Source: Alphaproteobacteria bacterium MarineAlpha9_Bin6 (lineage in GTDB: Bacteria > Pseudomonadota > Alphaproteobacteria > UBA7887). Taken from it: a stretch of 60,823 nt of DNA. Shown here piece after piece: positions 37,587-46,665 of the stretch. The stretch's first letter is position 1, and each line of letters begins with the position of its first letter. A model generated the notes under the pieces. It was not told where the DNA came from, searched no databases, and saw only the letters and a list, made by a program, of their open reading frames with translations. Made by a program: the position numbers and the translations under genes. Where the stretch lies: positions 1 to 60,823 of the forward strand of contig PTKE01000008.1 of NCBI GenBank assembly GCA_002937585.1. The letters run 5' to 3'.

Positions 37587-39647
37587 TCAGGTTGGTCTTT
37601 TGGTGCGGCGGCGCAAGTAGAGCATGACGACAACGATCATAATACCAAGGAATGCAAGATAGATCATCGTGTCCCGCTCGGCTTGTGCAAATTCGTCGGG
37701 AGACGCACTGTTTGGTGCGCCATCATCGGTGTTACTGTCCCCTGACTCATTTTGGGCCGGGTCCGGTGCGTCAGTAGTGGTGTGGTTATTCGCTAATAGC
37801 AATTGGTGCTTTGGTTTGTCATACCACCACGTATTTGGGAAGGATATGCCATATTTAGGGGGCATCTCCGGTTTGCCAAACATGTTCCAATAGACGAAAC
37901 GAAAACTTTGAATATGCCAGTGCGGTACCACATAGTGGCTCCAGAGAAGCACTCGGTCTAGCGCTCGTGTGTGGGCTACGAGACTTTCCCGATCGGGTGC
38001 TGAGATTAGTGCTTCGACCAGCTCGTCAACCACGGAGTTTTTGACGCCAGCGAAATTTTGACTTCCGTGGAGATCAGCAAATTCCGATGTCCAGTAACCT
38101 CGTTGTTCGTTACCAGGGCTGAGAGACTGTCCACGAGCCACCACGATCACGTCAAAATCAAATTCATCAAGGCGATTTTGATATTGTGCCGTGTCCACGA
38201 TTCGTATCTTCCCATTAATCCCGAGCCGCGCCAGGTTTTGCACCATTGGGGCAACAATACGTTCGAATGCGGGCGAGACCAAAAGGAACTCGATCGTCAT
38301 TTTTGTACCATCCGGTCCAACTAGGGCGCCGTCTATCACTGTCCATCCGGCCGTTTCCAGTAACGCTCGCGCTGTCCGAAGGTTTTCTCGAATTTCGCCT
38401 GACCCATCAGTCGAGGGAGGATCGTATGCGGCAGTAAAAACTTCCTCCGGTATTCTGTCACGGTAACCTTCGAGTATTTTCTTTTCTTGTCCTTCGGGCA
38501 GACCCTGGGACGCTAGCTCCGTGTTTGAAAAGTAACTCTTGGTGCGGGTGTACTGGCCATAAAACAAGTTGGTGTTGGTCCATTCAAAATCAAAAGCATA
38601 CGCAAGTGCGCGCCGGACGAATGGGTCGGAAAATTTGGTACGGCGAGAGTTAAAGAAGAAGCCTTGCATGCCGGTCGGGCTCTCGTGTGGGATCAGTTCC
38701 TTGATCAGGTCGCCACTCTTCACCGATGGAATGTCATAGGCTGTGGCCCATTCTTTAGAAATATTTTCGGCACGAAAGTCGTATTCATGGGCTTTCAACG
38801 CCTCGATCGCTACAGTGGCATCGCGATAATAATCAAACTGAATTTGATTGAAGTTGTAACGCCCACGATTAACGGGCAAGTCCTTGCCCCAATATTCCCG
38901 GACTCTGCTGTAGGTAATCGAACGTCCGGCATCGAACGTCTCGATCCTGTATGGCCCACTGCCCAGCGGCGGTTCTAGCGTGGTTTGTGAGAAATCGCGA
39001 GTTTCCCAGTAATGTTTAGGTAGCACAGTGAACTGCCCCATGATTAATGGTAGCTCTCGGTTCACCCCGTCAGTAAAAGTAAATTTTATAGTCCGATCGC
39101 CAAGTTTCTCAACGATTTCTACGCTAGCATAATAGGAGCGATAGAAAGGATTCCCGGTTGTGGTCAGAAGCTCAAAACTGTAAATCACATCGTCAGCGGT
39201 GATGGGGACACCATCATGCCACTGTGCCTCGGGTCGCAAGGTGAACGTCACCCAACTTCGATCCTCAGGCATCTCAATCGTTTCGGCAAGTCGGCCATAT
39301 TCCGTGAATGGTTCGTCTTGGGAGCTTTCCAGTAGTCCGTCATAGATCATCGGCAAGCCGGCTGCTGGCAAGCCCTTAATGATGAAGGGATTAAAGCTGT
39401 CATATGTTCCAATGGCCGCAAGCCGAACATGTCCGCCCTTGGGGGCGTCTGGATTTACGTATTCGAAGTGAGTGAAATCAGCCCCATATTTAATATCGCC
39501 ATACATTGATAAGGCGTGCGAAGTAAGCGTTTCACTTTGCACTTGTGAGATAGTGGAGAATACTGCGTATAACAGGAAACTGAGCCCAGCTATGTACCTG
39601 TGGCACGGGAGAGTATTGTCTAAAACAATATTGCGTTTAAAGGCCAT
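37587..39647 (-). CDS. yejA: peptide-binding protein with added C-terminal membrane helix
   Basis: Solute-binding protein (SBP_bac_5 family) that delivers peptides to YejBEF. From the ATG at 39647 it has 686 residues. There is a signal peptide (YIAGLSFLLYAVFSTISQVQS), then the binding fold with HALSMYGDIKYGADFTHFEYVNPDAPKGG and AQWHDGVPITADDVIYSFELL. Unusually, a Ser/Asn/Asp-rich linker follows (TTTDAPDPAQNESGDSNTDDG, then APNSASPDEF). It ends in a membrane helix (MIYLAFLGIMIVVVMLYL) with a basic tail RRRTKRPT. The protein is thus probably anchored to the membrane at its C-terminus, unlike the free periplasmic E. coli YejA. Confidence 0.92.
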   Translation of the reverse strand: MAFKRNIVLDNTLPCHRYIAGLSFLLYAVFSTISQVQSETLTSHALSMYGDIKYGADFTHFEYVNPDAPKGGHVRLAAIGTYDSFNPFIIKGLPAAGLPMIYDGLLESSQDEPFTEYGRLAETIEMPEDRSWVTFTLRPEAQWHDGVPITADDVIYSFELLTTTGNPFYRSYYASVEIVEKLGDRTIKFTFTDGVNRELPLIMGQFTVLPKHYWETRDFSQTTLEPPLGSGPYRIETFDAGRSITYSRVREYWGKDLPVNRGRYNFNQIQFDYYRDATVAIEALKAHEYDFRAENISKEWATAYDIPSVKSGDLIKELIPHESPTGMQGFFFNSRRTKFSDPFVRRALAYAFDFEWTNTNLFYGQYTRTKSYFSNTELASQGLPEGQEKKILEGYRDRIPEEVFTAAYDPPSTDGSGEIRENLRTARALLETAGWTVIDGALVGPDGTKMTIEFLLVSPAFERIVAPMVQNLARLGINGKIRIVDTAQYQNRLDEFDFDVIVVARGQSLSPGNEQRGYWTSEFADLHGSQNFAGVKNSVVDELVEALISAPDRESLVAHTRALDRVLLWSHYVVPHWHIQSFRFVYWNMFGKPEMPPKYGISFPNTWWYDKPKHQLLLANNHTTTDAPDPAQNESGDSNTDDGAPNSASPDEFAQAERDTMIYLAFLGIMIVVVMLYLRRRTKRPT

Positions 39648-39810
39648 CCAATATCCTATCACGGACAGTGTCACCGAAAACGTTCTCCCGCTCTACGCGC
39701 GTGTTGATGTGGTTCGTCTATAGGAACTTTGTGTAGGGCTAAACGGAATTGGCGCTTATTGGTTGAAATTGGGTGCTCCTATTTCAAGCTTTATAGCACT
39801 TCAGCGCTAG

Positions 39811-40365
39811 CTACTCGGTTGGAAGCGCTATGGGGGTATCCGAAAGGGCGCGTAAATAAACAATCACATTTGCGCGTGCCGTGGGTTTTTTTATCCCGGG
39901 GAATGCCATCTTTGTACCGGGTGCATATGTTTTTGGTGAGGTCAGAAAACTATTAAGCGCGTCATAATCCCACGTGCCTCCAATATCAGTTAAGCTTGAG
40001 GAATAAGAAAAGCCGGACCTGGCCGCTTTAGCGCTCCCAGCAATATCCCAGAGGTTTGGGCCGATTTTATTAACACCATCTAACTCGAAAGTGTGACATG
40101 CGAGGCATTTCCTAGCGGTTTTTTTGCCGGCAGCTTGGTCGGCTGCTAGGAGGAGGCTGGGGAGGAGGCTGGGGAGCGATACGGTTTCGCTCGTTTGTGC
40201 CTGAGCCGAATGTTCAGTCACTATCCCACTCTCCACCAAGAATACTGGTGCGCTGTGGTTGTGGTGGGCCGGAAAAAGTGCATCACCAAAAATCTTGAGC
40301 ACCATTACGAACAGGGCGGTGGCCAAAAAAGCGCCTATCCACTTATTAAGTTCAACTGATGACAT
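39811..40365 (-). CDS. cycM: membrane-anchored cytochrome c, CycM type
   Basis: Electron carrier attached to the inner membrane, passing electrons from complex III to a terminal oxidase. From the ATG at 40365 the product has 184 residues. An uncleaved N-terminal helix (WIGAFLATALFVMVLKIFG) is followed by a linker and a class I cytochrome c domain. The haem site is KCLACHTF (CxxCH) near residue 90; the axial Met is probably in GTKMAFPGI. The C-terminal helix contains ARANVIVYLRAL. The start at 40383 is possible. Confidence 0.9.
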   Translation of the reverse strand: MSSVELNKWIGAFLATALFVMVLKIFGDALFPAHHNHSAPVFLVESGIVTEHSAQAQTSETVSLPSLLPSLLLAADQAAGKKTARKCLACHTFELDGVNKIGPNLWDIAGSAKAARSGFSYSSSLTDIGGTWDYDALNSFLTSPKTYAPGTKMAFPGIKKPTARANVIVYLRALSDTPIALPTE

Positions 40366-40495
40366 GGTTGACACGATCTTCAAAATTGGCTCACTGGTGG
40401 ACGTTAGCGGCTTTTTGCAGAACCGTGCAATACTTATAACTAGCTAAACTTTCCAGGACTACAATGGCCAGTGGCGCCCACCGAAGGAATTCGAT

Positions 40496-41254
40496 ATGGA
40501 GACGGTTTCGCGTACGATAGTTTTGATACCGTCCCGTCTCGCGTCAACGCGATTTCCGAGGAAGCCACTGGCTGAAGTCAGTGGCGAGGCGATGATTGTC
40601 CAAGTTTGGCGGCGTGCCGTGGCTTCTGGCGTTGGGACCGTCGTCGTTGCTTGTGGTGACGAAGAAATTGCGCAAGCGGTCCAGGCCGCAGGTGGGAGGG
40701 CTGTCATGACCCATCCAGGTCATCCATCGGGGTCGGATCGTATTTACGAGGCCTTGGAAATACTGGATCCTGAACGGACCGTTGAGCGGATTGTAAATCT
40801 GCAAGGAGACCTACCTACCATCGAACCCGTTGCGATCCGTAAAGTTCTTGAACCACTTAGCGATCGGAAAGTTGATATTGCCACTCTTGCGGCTGAAATA
40901 ACTGATCCGGATGAGCGCAACGACCCTAACGTTGTAAAGGTGGTTGCTGCGTTGGGGGAAGATATCGACGTTGCGCAGGCCCTTTATTTTACACGGGCTA
41001 CTGCCCCTGCTGGAGATGGTCCGCTGTGGCACCATATTGGGTTGTACGCATATCAACGCGCTGCGTTAGAAACATTCGTTGCGTTGCCGCCGAGTAAATT
41101 GGAACAGCGTGAACGGCTTGAACAATTGCGTGCGCTCGAGGCTGGTTTGAGAATTGATGTAGCGCGCGTTGAAATGGCTCCCCTTGGTGTAGATACGCCG
41201 GCTGACCTTGATCGAGCGCGTCAGTTACTTAAATCAGATGACACTTTGAGGTAG
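40496..41254 (+). CDS. kdsB: 3-deoxy-manno-octulosonate cytidylyltransferase
   Basis: Activates KDO as CMP-KDO for LPS inner core synthesis. The 252-residue protein has the nucleotide-binding IPSRLASTRFPRKPLAEVSG at the N-terminus, MTHPGHPSGSDRIYEAL, IVNLQGDLPTIEP and LYFTRATAP, then HIGLYAYQRAALETFVALP and LEQRERLEQLRALEAG. Full length. It overlaps the pheA region (TAG then ATG two bases later). It complements kdsD at 3243-4235. Confidence 0.95.
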   Translation: METVSRTIVLIPSRLASTRFPRKPLAEVSGEAMIVQVWRRAVASGVGTVVVACGDEEIAQAVQAAGGRAVMTHPGHPSGSDRIYEALEILDPERTVERIVNLQGDLPTIEPVAIRKVLEPLSDRKVDIATLAAEITDPDERNDPNVVKVVAALGEDIDVAQALYFTRATAPAGDGPLWHHIGLYAYQRAALETFVALPPSKLEQRERLEQLRALEAGLRIDVARVEMAPLGVDTPADLDRARQLLKSDDTLR

Positions 41255-41256
41255 TG

Positions 41257-42123
41257 ATGGGCGAAGATTTCCGCACGAATATAGCCTTTCAAGGGATTCC
41301 AGGCGCTTACTCTAACATGGCGTGCCTGGCGGCTTATCCTGAAATGACTCCGCTCCCATGTCCGACCTTCGAGGATACCTTTATGGCGGTGACGGAACGG
41401 CGTGCTGCATTGGCAATGATTCCAATTGAAAATTCAATCGCAGGGCGTGTAGCGGATATTCACCATCTACTTCCTAAATCCGGTCTGCATGTCATTGCTG
41501 AGCATTTCCAAGGCGTAAATCATCATTTGCTTGCGCAACGGGGTGCGACCTTGGAGGGTATCACACAGGTTCACAGTCATATCCACGCGCTTGCGCAATG
41601 TCGGACGGTCATTCGTGAATTGGGATTGGATGCACGGGTCGCTGCTGATACAGCGGGTTCAGCGGCCGAGATTGCGTCGCGGCGAGACCCAAGCCAGGCT
41701 GCAATCGCTTCACTCCTTGCGGCGGAAATTTACGACCTGGAGGTTCTGCGTGAGAAGATTGAGGATTCAGCTCATAACACTACTAGATTTGTAATTATGG
41801 CGGAGGAGCCAGCCGACCCTGATCCTGCTGACGGGCCGGTAATCACTACTTTTGTGTTTAAGGTCCGGAATATACCTGCTGCCCTTTATAAGGCGCTTGG
41901 TGGGTTTGCGACCAATGGTATCAACATGTTGAAGTTGGAGAGCTATTTGGAGGATGAGTCTTTTACGTCAGCGCAATTTTACGCGGACGTAGAAGGACAC
42001 CCGGATGAAACGGCGCTTCGACTTGCATTGGAGGAACTAGGGTTCTTTTCGCGGACGGTAAATATTTTAGGAGTATACGCCGCTGATACCTATCGCCACC
42101 GATCTTCCTCTGGGCGTGAATAA
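41257..42123 (+). CDS. pheA: prephenate dehydratase
   Basis: Converts prephenate to phenylpyruvate in phenylalanine synthesis. The 288-residue protein has the catalytic domain with IAFQGIPGAYSNMACLAAYP, AMIPIENSIAGRVADIHHLL and the conserved Thr-Arg-Phe in NTTRFVIMAEE. A C-terminal ACT regulatory domain follows, with GALY-like AALYKALGGFATNGINMLKLESYL and an ESRP-like LESYLED. No chorismate mutase domain. Coupled to kdsB, the usual alphaproteobacterial pairing. Confidence 0.94.
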   Translation: MGEDFRTNIAFQGIPGAYSNMACLAAYPEMTPLPCPTFEDTFMAVTERRAALAMIPIENSIAGRVADIHHLLPKSGLHVIAEHFQGVNHHLLAQRGATLEGITQVHSHIHALAQCRTVIRELGLDARVAADTAGSAAEIASRRDPSQAAIASLLAAEIYDLEVLREKIEDSAHNTTRFVIMAEEPADPDPADGPVITTFVFKVRNIPAALYKALGGFATNGINMLKLESYLEDESFTSAQFYADVEGHPDETALRLALEELGFFSRTVNILGVYAADTYRHRSSSGRE

Positions 42124-42129
42124 TCTCGT

Positions 42130-43056
42130 TTACGCTACGGCGCTATTATATAGCCAGTCATCAATCAGACGCCGTGCAATCGAATCGCGACGCGGCAGGC
42201 GAAATGTTTCATCCTCAGGTGAGTTCCGTAGCTGTTCCCGGGAAAACCAGTCTGCGGTTTCCAGTTCGTCGGTATTCACGGTTAGAGTTTTGCTGGCGGC
42301 GCGGGCATAAAACCCAACCATCAGGGAAGATGGAAACGGCCATGGCTGTGAATGCTGATAGATTGGTGTTGCCGATAATTTAACTCCTGCTTCCTCTTGG
42401 AGTTCCCGAATTACCGTCTCTTCGAGGCTTTCTCCTGGTTCTAAAAAGCCGGCAAGTGTTGACCGCATACCTTTGGGCCAAACCTTTTGGCGTCCGAGCA
42501 GGCAATCATTGTCATGCACCACAAGGACGATAACTGCTGGATCCGTGCGTGGGAAATGGTCCATGCCACATTCGGAGTAAGTGCACTTACGGACATGGCC
42601 CGCCTCCGCATGTTCAGTTGGGTGCCCGCATGCTCCACAAAATAGATTACGTCGATTCCAGAAGGCTACGGCGCGTGCAAATGCCATCACCGAGCTATCG
42701 TCTCTAGTGAGTAAGGGTCCTACGGATCGGAGATCAACGAAACGGTCGTGTTTAGCGAACAATGTGTGGTCGCTCGGCGCCGTAAGATGTGAGACATCAA
42801 CAGCGAAATGGGCATTTCCGTCGCGTACACCGAGGAGAATCCAGTTCGCGCAGTCGGACAGTAATTCTTGCGCTGCGTTACCGGAATGCCAGACTGGTGT
42901 TGGATGATCATCACCGACCACCTGATGCTTATCACGCCACAACGCGAGCACGCGGCTCGACGGGTCGGCCCGTAAACGCGCCAATTCGTCCTTGTCGCGA
43001 CGCAACGAGTCGTCACGCGTCAATGGGACGTCGGCGTAGTAGTTTGGGCGCATCAT
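42130..43056 (-). CDS. nudC: NADH pyrophosphatase / NAD-RNA decapping hydrolase
   Basis: Nudix enzyme that splits NADH and removes NAD caps from RNA. About 308 residues. The Zn ribbon has Cys at CGACGHPTE and KCTYSECGMDHFPR. The Nudix box is GFLEPGESLEETVIRELQEEAG, and the NudC-specific SQPWPFPSSLM motif follows. ATG at 43056 or 43053 is likely; the frame extends to 43077. It converges on pheA with a six-base gap. Confidence 0.92.
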   Translation of the reverse strand: MMRPNYYADVPLTRDDSLRRDKDELARLRADPSSRVLALWRDKHQVVGDDHPTPVWHSGNAAQELLSDCANWILLGVRDGNAHFAVDVSHLTAPSDHTLFAKHDRFVDLRSVGPLLTRDDSSVMAFARAVAFWNRRNLFCGACGHPTEHAEAGHVRKCTYSECGMDHFPRTDPAVIVLVVHDNDCLLGRQKVWPKGMRSTLAGFLEPGESLEETVIRELQEEAGVKLSATPIYQHSQPWPFPSSLMVGFYARAASKTLTVNTDELETADWFSREQLRNSPEDETFRLPRRDSIARRLIDDWLYNSAVA

Positions 43057-43153
43057 AGCGCGTGCAAATTTGCACACGCTTGCACAGGAAGCAAATTACT
43101 TGATTTTCATGCACCCTAATGGCTCGCTGCGTGAAAGCTGTTATACTGTGGAT

Positions 43154-43246
43154 GGGAGTTCGGTGGTGGGCGAATCGCTCGCCAATCCGGTCAGGTCCGG
43201 AAGGAAGCAGCCGTAACGAGATATGGTTCGGGTTGCCGCCGGCTCC
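43154..43246 (+). ncRNA. ffs: signal recognition particle RNA, small bacterial type
   Basis: The universal SRP domain IV core is present: GGTCAGGTCCGGAAGGAAGC, then AGCC, near 43189-43212. Flanking arms pair as a long hairpin (CGGTGG near 43161 with CCGCCG near 43236; GGAG near 43155 with CTCC near 43243), with T-rich DNA after. It lies just before dnaX, its usual alphaproteobacterial place. Exact ends are uncertain by a few bases. Confidence 0.93.
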
Positions 43247-43334
43247 TTATTTTAGCCTCAAGCGGGGGTTCGTTTTCACTTCGGTCAACGGCTTGATTTC
43301 ACCAGATAATTCCGTGGTGACAGGGAGGGGCTCT

Positions 43335-45023
43335 TTGGAGCACGGCTATCAGGTGCTGGCGCGCAGATATCGGCCCGGCCGGTTCTCTGATCTAATAGGC
43401 CAAGATGCCATGGTGCGGACGCTTACTAATGCGTTCGTCAGTGGTAGGCTGGCGCATGCATTCTTGCTGACTGGCGTGCGTGGTGTGGGGAAAACCACAA
43501 CTGCTCGAATTATTGCCCGCGCCCTCAACTGTACCAATACTGATAACGGAGATAATGGGTCTAAAATTGAGCCATGTGGGTCGTGTGAGAACTGTACCGC
43601 GATTAGTAACGGTTCGCATGTGGATGTGCTCGAAATGGACGCCGCTAGTCGCACTGGCGTGGATGATATTCGTGAATTAATTGATGGTGTGCGCTATTTG
43701 CCCACTTACGGGCGATACAAGGTGTATATCATTGACGAAGTGCACATGCTGTCGGTGAACGCGTTTAGCGCTTTGCTGAAGACACTAGAAGAACCGCCAC
43801 CTCGAGTTACATTCATCTTCGCTACTACTGAGGTGCGAAAGATTCCAGTCACGGTTATCTCACGTTGCCAACGTTTTGACCTGCGTCGCGTCGATACTGA
43901 AATCCTAACATCACATTTCACCAAAATAGCCGGAGCAGAAGGCTCTAACTTCGATACTCAAGCGCTAGCCCTAATCGTTCGTGCCGCCGATGGCTCGGTT
44001 CGCGATGGATTGTCGTTGCTGGACCAAGCCATTAGTCACGCCAATGGCGACATCGTCAGCATCGAACTGGTTCGTGAAATGATAGGGCTTGCTGATCAGG
44101 CACGAGTATTTGATTTATTAGAAGAAGTGCTGAAAGGAGAAATTGGTCCGGCTCTAAGTCAACTGAATGAGCAATACCAAGCCGGCGCAGAACCATTGGT
44201 GGTAGTCCAGGATCTCTTAACGATCACACATTGGCTGACCCGGCTCAAGCTTGACCCAGACTCGATTGACTTAGTGGGTCCACCGGGAGTTGATGTTGCG
44301 CGTGGTAGGGAGATGGCTGACAAGCTTGGAATGGCTGATCTTACCCGCGTATGGCAGATGTTGCTTAAGGGCCACAATGAGGTTGGGCTCGCAACCTCCC
44401 CATTAGAGGCTACAGAAATGCTGTTGGTGCGCCTTGCTTTCGTCGCCGATTTGCCTAGCCCCGCTGACTTGGTTCGTAAGCTAACGGAGGAGGGTTCCTC
44501 TTCCCACGTGCCGAAAGAAATACCCGCAGATAGTGTTTCCGATTCAGATAATCAAACGGTTGCTGTGCTGACTAATAAGTCGACAATAATTTCCACCGAA
44601 CCTGCTCCGGAGTTGGAAACTATTGCGTTACCATCAAATTTTGCGGCAGCGGTGCGAATGTTTGCTGATCACGGGAAAATGAGGCTTTACACTAATCTCC
44701 AGGACCATGTGCACTTGGTTCGCTTCGAGCCAGGTAGGATAGAACTCCGCTTAGGAGAAAGTGCTCCAAATCATTTGGCGAGTAATTTGGGGAAATACTT
44801 GCATGAATGGACGGGCCGACGCTGGGTGGTGGCGGTCTCCGATAGAGTCGGTGAATCGACACTGGCTGAGCAGGAGTTAGCGCAGGAACATCAGCGAAAA
44901 ACAGAGGCCGCCCAAGATCCGGCAGTACGTGCGCTTTTGGATGCCTTTCCAGGAGCTGAAATTAAGCGGGTCCGTAACCGCGGGGGGCGCAAACCGACCG
45001 AAATGGAAGAGAACAGCACATGA
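43335..45023 (+). CDS. dnaX: DNA polymerase III gamma/tau subunit
   Basis: Clamp-loader ATPase that couples the replicative polymerases. I place the start at TTG 43335, six bases after GGAGG, giving 562 residues beginning EHGYQVLARRYRPGRFSDLIGQ after Met. The GTG at 43317 is an alternative. The frame is open to 43119 but that part runs through the SRP RNA. Walker A is GVRGVGKTT; four Cys zinc residues lie in LNCTNTDNG, EPCGSCENCTA; Walker B is IIDEVHML; sensor 1 is FATTE. The C-terminal tau part is short but ends with the DnaE-binding-like segment. Confidence 0.93.
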   Translation: MEHGYQVLARRYRPGRFSDLIGQDAMVRTLTNAFVSGRLAHAFLLTGVRGVGKTTTARIIARALNCTNTDNGDNGSKIEPCGSCENCTAISNGSHVDVLEMDAASRTGVDDIRELIDGVRYLPTYGRYKVYIIDEVHMLSVNAFSALLKTLEEPPPRVTFIFATTEVRKIPVTVISRCQRFDLRRVDTEILTSHFTKIAGAEGSNFDTQALALIVRAADGSVRDGLSLLDQAISHANGDIVSIELVREMIGLADQARVFDLLEEVLKGEIGPALSQLNEQYQAGAEPLVVVQDLLTITHWLTRLKLDPDSIDLVGPPGVDVARGREMADKLGMADLTRVWQMLLKGHNEVGLATSPLEATEMLLVRLAFVADLPSPADLVRKLTEEGSSSHVPKEIPADSVSDSDNQTVAVLTNKSTIISTEPAPELETIALPSNFAAAVRMFADHGKMRLYTNLQDHVHLVRFEPGRIELRLGESAPNHLASNLGKYLHEWTGRRWVVAVSDRVGESTLAEQELAQEHQRKTEAAQDPAVRALLDAFPGAEIKRVRNRGGRKPTEMEENST

Positions 45024-45340
45024 AAAATCTTGGTCAATTGATGAAGCAGGCCCAGGCTATGCAAAGCAAGATGTCAGAACTCCAAGGCAAGATGTCGGAT
45101 GCCGAGGTTGAGGGTTCGTCGGGTGCTGGCATGGTGACGGCTACGGTGAATGGCAAAGGCGAACTCAAACGCCTTTCAATAGATCCAAAATTGGTTGATC
45201 CAGGAGAGGTGGAGGTGCTCGAGGACCTGATTGTAGCCGCGTTTGCCACAGCGAAACGGCGTGCTGAGGCCCAGTTCGAAGAAGAGATGAAAGCGATGAC
45301 CGGCGGTTTGCCTATTCCGCCTGGGATGAAATTGTTTTGA
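45020..45340 (+). CDS. ybaB: nucleoid-associated protein, YbaB/EbfC family
   Basis: Small DNA-binding dimer, 106 residues. The N-terminal helix is MKNLGQLMKQAQAMQSKMSELQ; then GTGTGAGMVTATVNGKGEL-type strands (here GSSGAGMVTATVNGKGELK) and LEDLIVAAFATAKRRAEAQ, ending with the conserved GLPIPPGMKLF. ATGA overlap with the dnaX stop; recR follows 41 bp later. Confidence 0.96.
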   Translation: MKNLGQLMKQAQAMQSKMSELQGKMSDAEVEGSSGAGMVTATVNGKGELKRLSIDPKLVDPGEVEVLEDLIVAAFATAKRRAEAQFEEEMKAMTGGLPIPPGMKLF

Positions 45341-45381
45341 CGGTATCCGTTTTAAAGACCTGTCGAGGTTCGTAGGTCGTT

Positions 45382-45975
45382 ATGACCGGATCAGAAATCG
45401 AGCGTCTTGTCCAAATGCTGGCGCGCTTGCCTGGTCTAGGGCCGCGGTCTGGTCGCCGGGCGGCTCTCGCGTTGCTCGAGAAGCGTGAAACCTTACTGAA
45501 ACCGTTGATTGCAGTTTTGGAAAATGTTGAGAGCGCTGTGATTGCGTGTGGGAGATGTGGCAATCTAGATGCAACCGATCCATGCGCGCTGTGTGTTAAC
45601 ACCAAGCGTGATGGCAGCAAGTTGTGCGTGGTGGAAAATATTGCGAGTTTGTGGGCTCTTGAAGGCGCAGGAGTTTTCTCGGGCCGATATCATGTGTTGG
45701 GCGGGGTTCTGTCGCCCCTGGATGGTGTGGCGCCTGATGACTTGTCGATTTCTAGTTTAGTGTCACGTGCTGCGGAGAGTGATGTTCGTGAAGTTATTTT
45801 AGCCCTGAGCGCTACCGTTGAGGGCCAAACAACCGCACATTATTTGGTTGATAGATTGGCCAGCTCGGACGTCGTGATCACGAAGCTCGCCCATGGGGTG
45901 CCGATTGGAGGTGAACTTGATTATCTCGATGATGGTACTCTAGGCGCAGCTTTACAAGCGCGACGCCCGGCGTGA
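45382..45975 (+). CDS. recR: recombination mediator RecR
   Basis: Works with RecF and RecO to load RecA on gapped DNA. The 197-residue protein has a helix-hairpin-helix ([19 protein letters not shown]), a Cys4 zinc finger ([16 protein letters not shown]), the Toprim domain with [26 protein letters not shown], and the C-terminal Walker B-like segment with VTKLAHGVP-type sequence. Normal length. Confidence 0.96.
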   Translation: MTGSEIERLVQMLARLPGLGPRSGRRAALALLEKRETLLKPLIAVLENVESAVIACGRCGNLDATDPCALCVNTKRDGSKLCVVENIASLWALEGAGVFSGRYHVLGGVLSPLDGVAPDDLSISSLVSRAAESDVREVILALSATVEGQTTAHYLVDRLASSDVVITKLAHGVPIGGELDYLDDGTLGAALQARRPA

Positions 45976-46106
45976 CTTACGAAAACATTAACATTGTGAT
46001 TTACGAACGCGCGCAGAGCATGTAGTGGTCGGCTAGGCGGGCCATAGGGGCCGACACGGCTTAAGAACGTGTTTGGTGCGGTTGAATATTTTGTACGGGA
46101 ATGAAG

Positions 46107-46625
46107 ATGAATTCTGAAAGCTTACGAGAACTCCAAGCTCCATTTAAAGAACGTTACAAACATAGCCCGGAGGCAGCCTTAATAACGCTGCGGGCTCAAG
46201 GCAACATCGATGATTCAGGTGTTGCTTGCACCGTTGAATCTGGCGACGCATTAATTGAGGCAGGCCTCCATCCCTCAGCGGGCGGGAGCGGGCTGCAGGC
46301 TTGTTCTGGTGATATGCTGCTACAAGCCCTGTGCGCTTGTGCCGGCGTGACCCTACGTGCCGTCGCGACTGCGCTTAAAATCCCTATCAAAGGGGGTTCC
46401 GTGCACGCGTCCGGCATTCTTGATATGCGCGGTACACTGGGTGTTGTAAGCGAGGCTCCGGTCGGCTTTAAGAATATCGATCTTTCTTTTGATCTTAATA
46501 CCGAAGCGACGGAAGAAGAGCTCGCACTTCTAATGAAACTCACGGAGCGGTATTGCGTCGTTTTTCAGACCCTAACCGGCAATCCCAAGTTAACCATCGC
46601 ACAAAAGTCTACGGGTAACGGCTGA
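46107..46625 (+). CDS. OsmC family protein
   Basis: OsmC-like thiol peroxidase or reductase fold, about 172 residues. It has LQACSGDMLLQALCACAGVTLRAVATAL with the first catalytic-type Cys, and LTERYCVVFQTLTGNPKL with the second Cys. These two residues reduce organic hydroperoxides in the family. The extra Cys-Ala-Cys in the helix is notable. ATG 46107 preferred over 46101 because of spacing. A hairpin (GTCGGC arms near 46028-46056) lies upstream, probably the end of the recR transcript. Confidence 0.85.
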   Translation: MNSESLRELQAPFKERYKHSPEAALITLRAQGNIDDSGVACTVESGDALIEAGLHPSAGGSGLQACSGDMLLQALCACAGVTLRAVATALKIPIKGGSVHASGILDMRGTLGVVSEAPVGFKNIDLSFDLNTEATEEELALLMKLTERYCVVFQTLTGNPKLTIAQKSTGNG

Positions 46626-46665
46626 GCTTTCTAGGAACAAAGAGTGTAAGCCGTGTCACAGTGCA

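Noticed and set aside
43119-43334. dnaX starting upstream at 43119
   Set aside because: This part of the frame runs through the SRP RNA and has no DnaX similarity; GGAGG before TTG 43335 fits the conserved N-terminus.
43335-45023. programmed frameshift in dnaX making gamma
   Set aside because: I saw no clear slippery A-run with a downstream stem in the expected part of the gene.
46027-46057. terminator after recR
   Set aside because: A hairpin with GTCGGC arms is present, but no T-run follows, so I did not list it as a terminator.
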